Positions 57,211 through 64,000 of a stretch of DNA of 64,000 nt are shown piece by piece. The stretch is taken from assembly GCA_008508345.1 (NCBI GenBank), contig QNGE01002720.1, positions 1-64,000 of the forward strand, read 5' to 3'. Below the pieces are notes generated by a model. That model ran no database searches. It was not told where the DNA came from and saw nothing but the letters and a program-made list of their open reading frames with translations. How positions within the stretch are numbered: position 1 is the stretch's first letter; every line of letters starts with the position of its first letter. Both the position numbers and the translations under genes were made by a program. The DNA is from Paragonimus westermani (lineage: Eukaryota > Platyhelminthes > Trematoda > Plagiorchiida > Troglotrematidae).

Positions 57211-58079
57211 GTAAGCTAGAAACAAACTGCCTCATTACGATTAAACCTGGTAAGTCACTTAAAAATCGATGTTTTACGCAGTTGGCGGTGACAGAAAAGA
57301 AGGGTAGAACTGCTTAAGCCCAAAGTTAATGAGGGGGTAATTCGGTATGCTTGAACAACTCAAGCTCCAGAGCCACTTCTGCTCCTAAAATAAAGCCGTC
57401 TGGAACTTAGTAAGTGACCATTCGGGCCCCATCATCTACACGGTCTGGTTGAGGCCAAGTGAGCTGTTTCTCAAATTTTTGAGCTCACTTGCAGCGTCAG
57501 CAGGTATGGCTGATGATACCTAAATCAACTTCTTCATACGGGGCCCACCTGCGCCAACTCGACGGCCAACATAATCACGAATAAGAGAAGAAGGCTTTCT
57601 GCCATCTTCAGATAGAAGGGCTCGTCCCATCTTTTTCGACTGTTCTACTAAATGTTGCTCACCAACTTTGTGCAAGCTTTTAGTTAGCTTTCACTTAAAT
57701 TATCGACAATCGTCATCATATTCAGTGCCAAGTGAAATCAAACGATGCATGGGCATAATGTTTATGGACGTGACAGAAATTCGGCTATGTCGTAACTGCA
57801 CAGCTCCTCTGGAACATAACTCTTTACACCAAGCTTTCCTAGCTGTTGCAATTTGTACCCAGTGTTCTTTAGGTTCTCTCAACTGTCTTGAGCTGGGTAG
57901 TTTGTTCACCGGCGTTTCCCGACAGGCGTTCTCCACACTCTCCTCGTTCGAATGCTACTTAACTGTCTTGCATTTACGAATCCATGAACTCTAGGCAAAC
58001 GACAAAAGAAAGCAGTCACGCACAACAGCGTGTTCTGAGTGCAGGTGGTTGCTCCAAAACACACGACAATCCTTAACGG

Positions 58080-58560
58080 AGTGAGACTACCTGTAACTAA
58101 CCGCCATATGATGGAGTTGTATCCATGGCTGAGAAACACAAGGAAGTTTCCATATGACACACTGTCTCTTTCCACTTTGAAATATAGAGAGAGACGCACA
58201 GCTGTAGTCGTCCATCGACATTTTCAATGCGTTGTGTTCGGACACCAAACATACCTCCCAGCTGCTTATCTGAAGGAAAGCGATCAAGGTGAGCATTGAA
58301 ATCACCGACGAGTTTGATGATGTCATAGTGTTTAGCATGTCTCAAGAGGTCAACGAGGGTATCGTAGAACGTATCTTTGGTAGCATCCGAACAGCTATCC
58401 GTTGGAGCGTTCGTCGATATATTGAATGTACAACGCTTTACTGATCTGCGCTGACAGAATTTAGCCGCCGTACTGTGTCCAACAGCATATAAGCGACTGT
58501 TCAGTAAGATGCAGTCGAGTAAACACTGCTCTGTTGTAGAACTTCACGATTCGCACTTCA
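58080..58560 (-). pseudogene. RTE-like retrotransposon endonuclease fragment
   Basis: The minus strand reads NAPTDSCSDATKDTFYDTLV, then DLLRHAKHYDIIKLVGDFNA (catalytic GDFNA box), then GMFGVRTQRIENVDGRLQL. This is the central part of an RTE-clade APE endonuclease (..YAPT..., GDFNA, ..G.R...N..RL). No RT follows on this strand. It lies in the intron between exons e and f and faces the plus-strand RTE copy at 59790. Confidence 0.8.
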
Positions 58561-59149
58561 TCTTGGGTATCACATTCAGCTTCAGTGTCAACAGACACCT
58601 GAGAGAGAAGCGTTTGGATAGACAGCTATATAGAGTTGAGACGAAACAAATATCAATGGGTTCACTTCTCTGATACATGGCCTACATCAAACTCCAGACT
58701 TGATAGAGTACATACCAGAGTAGCTTGTTGGCCAGCTCGTTAGAGCAGGTGGACATTGAAAACGTGAATGTTTACCTGTTATTTTGACTTTAGAGAATGA
58801 ATATCACCGGAGAGTGAAGGGAGGTACCCTTCGATATTTTGCACACAACCAGGGATTTTGATGACAATTTTTCAGCCTACATTTTTCTCGTTGACACTAA
58901 CCATGTCGTGTTCAGTAGAACTGACTAGTTGTTGATGGCTATACAGACAGTCACGCCCAATAGAGCTTTGTTGCACTTGGTCAGTGATGTGGATTAAGCG
59001 ATGAAACAATTCGTATATATGCAAGTAGAAAAGACACGGAAGAATTTTGAAAAATTAGATGAAAGCAACAAAAAAATCGATGAGATCAAAAGTGCGATGG
59101 TCAATACGGTTGCTTTATGAAAGCTTGGCGGAGGTCCTCATCTTGGCAT

Positions 59150-59205
59150 TAGTAAGAATATGCACTACTGACCAGCTAAAATGAGAGGTGAAGCTCGGGC
59201 ATATT
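59150..59205 (+). mobile_element. SINE-like fragment related to 46515-46680
   Basis: It contains ATGCACTACTGACCAGCT, AATGAGAGGTGAAGCTCG. This matches the body of the unit at 46590-46630 (GTGCACTACTGACGGGCTC, TAATGAGAGCGAAACTCG) with small changes. The tRNA-like head is not evident here. Confidence 0.5.
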
Positions 59206-59789
59206 GGTTCACTTCAAAATCGGCCGGGTGGACAGTCTATGGGATTAAGAAAACTGAAAACAGTTGTACGAGTTGCTCAATTTACGCAAACCAGAATCCC
59301 CACTAATCACCGGAAAAAGTGCTCTAAACTACGAAAGTAGATATTTCCAAACATACTGACAAATACATTTCTCCATAAGGGCAGCAGAATATAGCACAGA
59401 ATTAAGGCCCGATGTATAAATCTTTTACGGAAATACCGGTGTGAAAATTCGACATTTTTTGGGAGAAAGAAACACATCATTTGTATCTAATTGTTGTAAG
59501 TAAATAGAAAGTATTTTTAAGGAAAATTGTAGCAGGTTTAGAGCGAATGGATCCAACTCGAACAGCCATGGCAATACAATTGCCTATAGACGAACTTTCA
59601 GGAAAGAGTCTTTGGGAAAAACACCGACGAACATAATGCAGTAAAACAGAGGGGGAAATTAACGATTGGAACGATCTGTAACAGTGAAAAAGACACCTAA
59701 CTAAACCTAACAGTTTCAGTGTGTTGATGCGTTGTCGCAAACCTATCACTTTTAAGTAACTCCAGGGGTTCTAAGGGTAAAATCTTCGG

Positions 59790-61000
59790 AAACCTTTTCA
59801 TTGTGTCTGCTTATGCTCCAACTGGCTGTAGTGACGTAGTATCGAGAACATTTTTACTCGAATCTGGCCGCTTTCCTTCGGTTAACACATGGTTAGGCCG
59901 GAGGGATCAACATTCAGGTCGGTCTCCTGGACCAAGCCGAGTTTCTTAGATATCAGGTGTGGGACGACATCCTACCACTCGGATAATGACGGACTTCTGT
60001 TGAAACTGTACGCTGAACATAAGCTATTTTTAGCCAACACTAGTTTTAGGCGTCGTGTACGTCATTGCTATACTTGGCGCCCAGCTTCTTCGAATCACGC
60101 TTGGTCTAAGATAGACCATACAGCTGTTAGTTGTGGAAGGCGGGGCTCCATTCAAGGTTCAGGATCTTATTGGAGCACATACCTGAAATCAGATTATGCG
60201 TTTGGTGCATTGTCTTTTCACTTTTAATTCTGCTGGGCAACGACCTCACCGCCAACCACGATTGACTGTTGAGGAACTGAATATACCTCTTCTGAAAACC
60301 TTAAAGGAATCAGCTTGACCCCAGTCATTTTTAGGGTTCTGGCATTTATTATACTTCGTCTATTCACTGCAGTTCGTGAGGTTAACAGGCAGGGTTTCGG
60401 CTTTCCATCACTTGTTTAATTTCGTCATAAACGATATACTGAAAGATTGTCTGCGGCACTCACAAGATGCCGGTGTGGACCTCGTGCCTGGTGAAAGACT
60501 GACTGATCTGAATTATGCTAACGACAAGGTGTTGCTGTTTGACAAATTCCAAGCAACACAACGCTAAACGCTATTTTACGTTTTGCTAAGTACTTCGGAA
60601 TGTGCTTTGCAGCCTCAAATTGCAAAGTGGTTCTGCATGAATGATTTGATGACATAGATTTACTGTTAGATAATTAAGTCATAGAGGTTGTCGACTGGTT
60701 TGTATACCTGGGAAGCTGTATCAGCGGCGGCGAAAGTGTAAGGAATGGAGTAGAAATGCGTATTTCTAAGACTAAAGCAGTGTTCGCTAATCTGAGGCAC
60801 CTATGGCGGTGGAGGTATCTCTGTGAAGCATAAGGATCATGTGTATCGAACAACAGTGAGGGCTGTATTACATCACGGCAGCAGAAGTTGAGCTCTCAGA
60901 GTTGAAGACGTGAACCTTTTTCGGGCATTTGACTACCGATGTCTGCGTTCAATCGCTCGGATCGGGTGGCACCGCAGTCGTATGTAGCAACTGAGGAGAG
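59790..61000 (+). pseudogene. RTE-like retrotransposon, endonuclease to RT end (decayed)
   Basis: The endonuclease end is at 59889-60227: LLLKLYAEHKLFLANTSFRR, YTWRPASSNHAWSKIDHTAV, and KSDYAFG where SDH is expected. The RT appears at 60376-60567 with FNFVINDILKDC, GVDLVPGERLTDLNYANDKV (YAND for YADD). After shifts it continues with FGMCFAASNCKVVLHE, VVDWFVYLGSCISGGESVRN, RISKTKAVFANLRHLWRWR and FRAFDYRCLRSIARIGW-like text to 61000. A gap between endonuclease and RT marks an internal deletion. Both active sites are changed. Confidence 0.85.
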
Positions 61001-62380
61001 TATAATAAAGGGCACTATCATCTTACAAAACCGTTCTTTTGATTTCATTATTCATCTTCGTGGCTAGCGAGTAATATATTATGTACGGGAAAATTCCATA
61101 CAACAGTTATTGAAGGTCTGAAGAAGTTTGCTGATATGAACTCAGCTTAGAAAAAGATGGAATGCCAAGGGACTTAACCGTAGTTTACCTTGGTATTGTC
61201 CGAAAATCCTTATGACTACAGGAAAAAGAACTGTAATCGTTTTGGTACCAAGTGGGTTGCGTCAAAAATTTTCGAGGATTTTGAAAAATGACCCACACAC
61301 TAGTTTGATAATAACATTTTGGAGCTGTTTAGATTTGCACAACTCAAAACGATCCCACCAGCATACTCCTGAAGTTGTCAACAGGGAACTATGGGGAGAC
61401 TGAGGTGTGTTGAAGGACCCGTGGTTGTTAAGACTTATGGGCTATGGTCCATCGAGCGCGGAAGACGATTGTATCTGACTACTGAACTGGTCTTTGAAAA
61501 GTTTGAATCATGCAAAACTCTGGCCCATAAAGAAAGTACTAAAAGACCACAGTTTAAAGCTACTCCCTTGTCACCAAAACGACATCAATCTCATGAACAG
61601 TATATTCTGTGTACATGAAGTGGATTGGCAATAATTGATCATAGTTGCCTTACCGCACCATAACAAACAAAGGTTTCGATTTTAAAACATGCCACAAAGG
61701 ATTTTATCGAGTCATTCACATGGCACATCACAAAACCGTTGTCTGGCCATCGGTGATGTTGGATCCTTTAGAACGCTGGCTATCAAGCTGTCTGGTGAGT
61801 GCGCAATCCTTTGTTGAATCCATTTTGATAAAGATTCAGCAGCCCTGGTTCCAGGTTGATAAACGTCTGAAAACAGACATCTCCATCGACCACCAGATAG
61901 CGGTCGATGGTACAGCAGATGAGAGACTTCACGAAGTCTGTTCTTGTTCTGTTCACAACTGTGAACGACTGTTTGTTACGGTATATCCAGAAACCCCATT
62001 TCATGTACACAAAATATACCGTTTGTGATGGTGATGTTACCTTGACATCAATGGCACAATTTTAAAACAAGGACCTCTCAGTATTTGTTTTGCAAGTTAG
62101 AATTTGCATACTTAGATAGTCTGTAGCAAACGGCAGTCAAGTTGCATCAAAACCTGTCTGAACGTAAAGCCTGAGTTAGCCAGTCTTCTGTTTGTTGGAT
62201 TCAACTTCGGAACAGGAAAGGGGGATTTCACACGTCTTATTCGAGTGGGATTAGGACTTAAAACATTGGTTTCCTTAAACAACTTTCTTAGAGTAGAAAG
62301 TTGATGCGTTACGATATATTGACGTTTCACTTACTCCCCACCAGTCATAAACGTGTGTGTTAAGCACACGTAATCTTCAG
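61001..62380. other. Rest of intron; one unidentified open frame
   Basis: A 127-codon plus-strand frame (61645-62028) contains HKTVVWPSVMLDPLERWLSS and FHVHKIYRL. It has a possible donor (CTGTCTG/GTGAGT at 61795) but no credible acceptor, and I do not recognise it. Confidence 0.3.
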
Positions 62381-62527
62381 AAAAGTGCAAACGAATTAAC
62401 TGCATACACAAGCAATCAAGCCAAGCGCTACGTAACCACAACCACAGTAACTCCATCGGTTATCTCAGCCACCTATAAGCACACAAAGCTGGCAAGTATA
62501 ATTCGGATCAGCTTGGCATTCTTAAAC
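62381..62527 (+). CDS. Candidate tectonic-family exon f
   Basis: The 49 codons lie between GTAATCTTCAG and a TTAAAC/GTAAGC donor, phase 0 at both ends as exon e requires. It reads KSANELTAYTSNQAKRYVTT, TTVTPSVISATYKHTKLASI and IRISLAFLN. Tectonic proteins have near the C-terminus a strand ending in S-V-x-F-x-D-V, to which IRISLAFLN-V is a loose fit. Phase and strand agree, but the sequence match alone is weak. No terminal exon with a stop was found before the window ends. Confidence 0.42.
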
Positions 62528-64000
62528 GTAAGCAACTTCGGGTTCATACTGTAGTACAACATCCTGAATACTTTAAGTGACATGTTGCCGTGAGGTGTTT
62601 AACAAATGATGTAGGAATTCGAACAGCTGGTTCGACATTCCGACGTAATTACATCATATGTTGCTTTCACTATTTCGGAGTGTGTTCGAACACTCTCTGA
62701 GTTGGTTGCCCGTCTGTTCCGTCCATGCAACTGTCATTATAACTGCAAGCGAACTCGTATACAACATGAGAGAAAAAAGGTTTAGACGAGCTGCGTTTGT
62801 AAAAAAAATTACAGCTGCATTTTTGTAAAAAGCAGCTTCGCTTATGAGTAGTATGGAGCACACATTCCGTAACTAAAGGCCAGTTCTCAGCGTCAGGAAT
62901 ACAACAGACCAGAAGCGACTATTGGAACAATGTGTGCGAACTATGGGGGACAAGTGACCAAAGCAAACGACAATAGACTGTTGCCTAATGTGTGTAGATG
63001 CACTTCAGCCATAAAAATGAGTGTACGCGTCCGTTGTCCTGTCTACATACAACATGTGAGGGATTTCTTGCAATTCGCAACTTTGATGGCCAACCGTCTT
63101 TAGCGGTCACAGCAGAACTGGTCCTTTAACGGTTCAAATCAAGTGAAATTGCGCAGTCGCATACGAGAGTTGGAGCAAATGCTGAGTTTTGTTTGAGGTC
63201 TCTCGTCACTTTCTTTTCACAAACGATGTTTACATGAACCTCTACAAATGGGGCATCAGTTTGCTCTCATTCACTGTTATTCCAAATGACAAACAACTGA
63301 TAACCAATTCGATACACGCTTACTTGCGTAACCACAACCGTCCAAATTTCTGTCCCGTGTTTTCACATATTTTTCCTTTCTGCACTAGTGTTTTCAGATA
63401 AGTTAAACGTCAGATAACAGATACTTAACAACAGTTTTCTTTGTTACTGACTTTTACGTATTTTCTTTCACAGTTGTTTCCAACGTTTTTGGTAAAATGC
63501 ACCATCGCACCGCAGTTAATACAGGCCTCAGAACTTGAACGGTTCTGTATTGTCAGCCATTTCAATGAAACGCTAATCTCTCGCTCGAATTGATGTACAC
63601 TTTTGGCTGACCCTTGAAGGAACGTGTCTCTCGGCTCATCAACGTTATATCTGTACATGACTGACTCTAAAGGCCTACGAGTTTAACATGACCGATTGGT
63701 AGTCTATGCCATACCTAACAGTTGTTATGAAAAACGGGGATGTATGCTTCAGTATTATACGATGTTTGTGGAGAAGTATACCCCGTTTTCTGACACACCA
63801 ATGTTAATGAAAAGTCTGTATGGTACTTTCGATATAAGGGGTCACCATTTTGACAAGCACCACAGTGACAGCGTGTTAGAAGTAGAATCATCTATAGCAT
63901 ACACAGTTCCAACAAATTCGCAGACTGAGCACCGGGCAACCATCAATGAAGTATGGCATTCTCCACTCGTATAAGGCTCAGGCAATTTGACGTCGAATAG
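62528..64000. other. No recognisable gene
   Basis: Frames of 60-92 residues without motifs. The end of the tectonic gene should lie here or beyond the right edge. Confidence 0.45.

Noticed and set aside
57612..57680. Terminal tectonic exon after a good CATCTTCAG acceptor
   Set aside because: Phase 0 fits exon e and the frame ends in a stop, but the 23 residues bear no likeness to a tectonic C-terminus. The later candidate at 62381 is somewhat better.
57668..57994. 108-residue frame containing GIMFMDVTEI as the tectonic V-x-F-x-D-V box
   Set aside because: None of the possible acceptors gives the phase required after exon e, and the remaining sequence does not fit the family.
58725..58760. 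tRNA-like string with GGCCAGCTCGTTAGAGCAGGTGG
   Set aside because: Only an A-box-like D-arm is visible; no B-box or acceptor stem follows at the right distance.
1..64000. CRISPR arrays, rRNA genes, bacterial-type operons or prophage
   Set aside because: No regularly spaced repeats, no rRNA-like conserved blocks, and gene structure is of the intron-bearing eukaryotic type throughout.

Overview
The window is eukaryotic nuclear DNA, not bacterial. It has long introns with GT/AG borders, no operons, and a dense layer of decayed retroelements: CR1-like and RTE-like non-LTR elements, Ty3/gypsy LTR elements, and Penelope-like elements (PLEs) with GIY-YIG endonuclease remains. This mix, with moderate GC and a gene spread over more than 30 kb, fits a parasitic flatworm, most likely a trematode. 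That assignment is inference from element types only; no species is claimed.

Bases 1-22,000 are a graveyard of nested transposons. CR1-like pieces lie at 1-370 (-), 1262-1905 (+), 2830-3370 (-), 5520-6310 (-) and 18640-21950 (+). Two gypsy families are present. A minus-strand copy has gag at 14150-14920 and pol at 6390-9330, and it is split by a plus-strand copy at 9622-14144. A solo LTR with a CATTG target duplication sits at the 5' edge of that inserted copy. A third, internally deleted gypsy element (4160-4972) has a perfect CGTAT target duplication but two unlike LTRs. The 286-bp LTR type (three copies) carries a conserved 65-bp segment that looks like an intron.

Two nested pairs of perfect inverted repeats join this region: 521 bp (5659-6179 with 19037-19557) and 714 bp (16881-17594 with 20697-21410). 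Homology continues outside three of the four arm-end comparisons, but strongly diverged. This is the signature of gene conversion or of assembly collapse.

Bases 22,000-64,000 are poorer in transposons. I read one plus-strand protein-coding gene there, a tectonic (TCTN, ciliary transition-zone) family member. Its best exons are 32700-32918, 43520-43636, 47246-47538, 50842-51069, 57081-57210 and 62381-62527, with splice phases that agree at every junction. A possible upstream Cys-containing exon lies at 27806-28009. The gene looks open at both ends, because neither a start codon nor a stop codon was found. Its introns hold a head-to-head PLE pair (53647-54356), two RTE fragments (58080-58560 minus, 59790-61000 plus), an inverted pair of tRNA-derived SINE-like units (46425-46680), a GC-rich insertion (48170-48720), and a few open frames I could not identify.

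Apart from the tectonic gene, every coding trace I recognise belongs to a retroelement, and all of those are broken. No tRNA, rRNA or CRISPR array was found.
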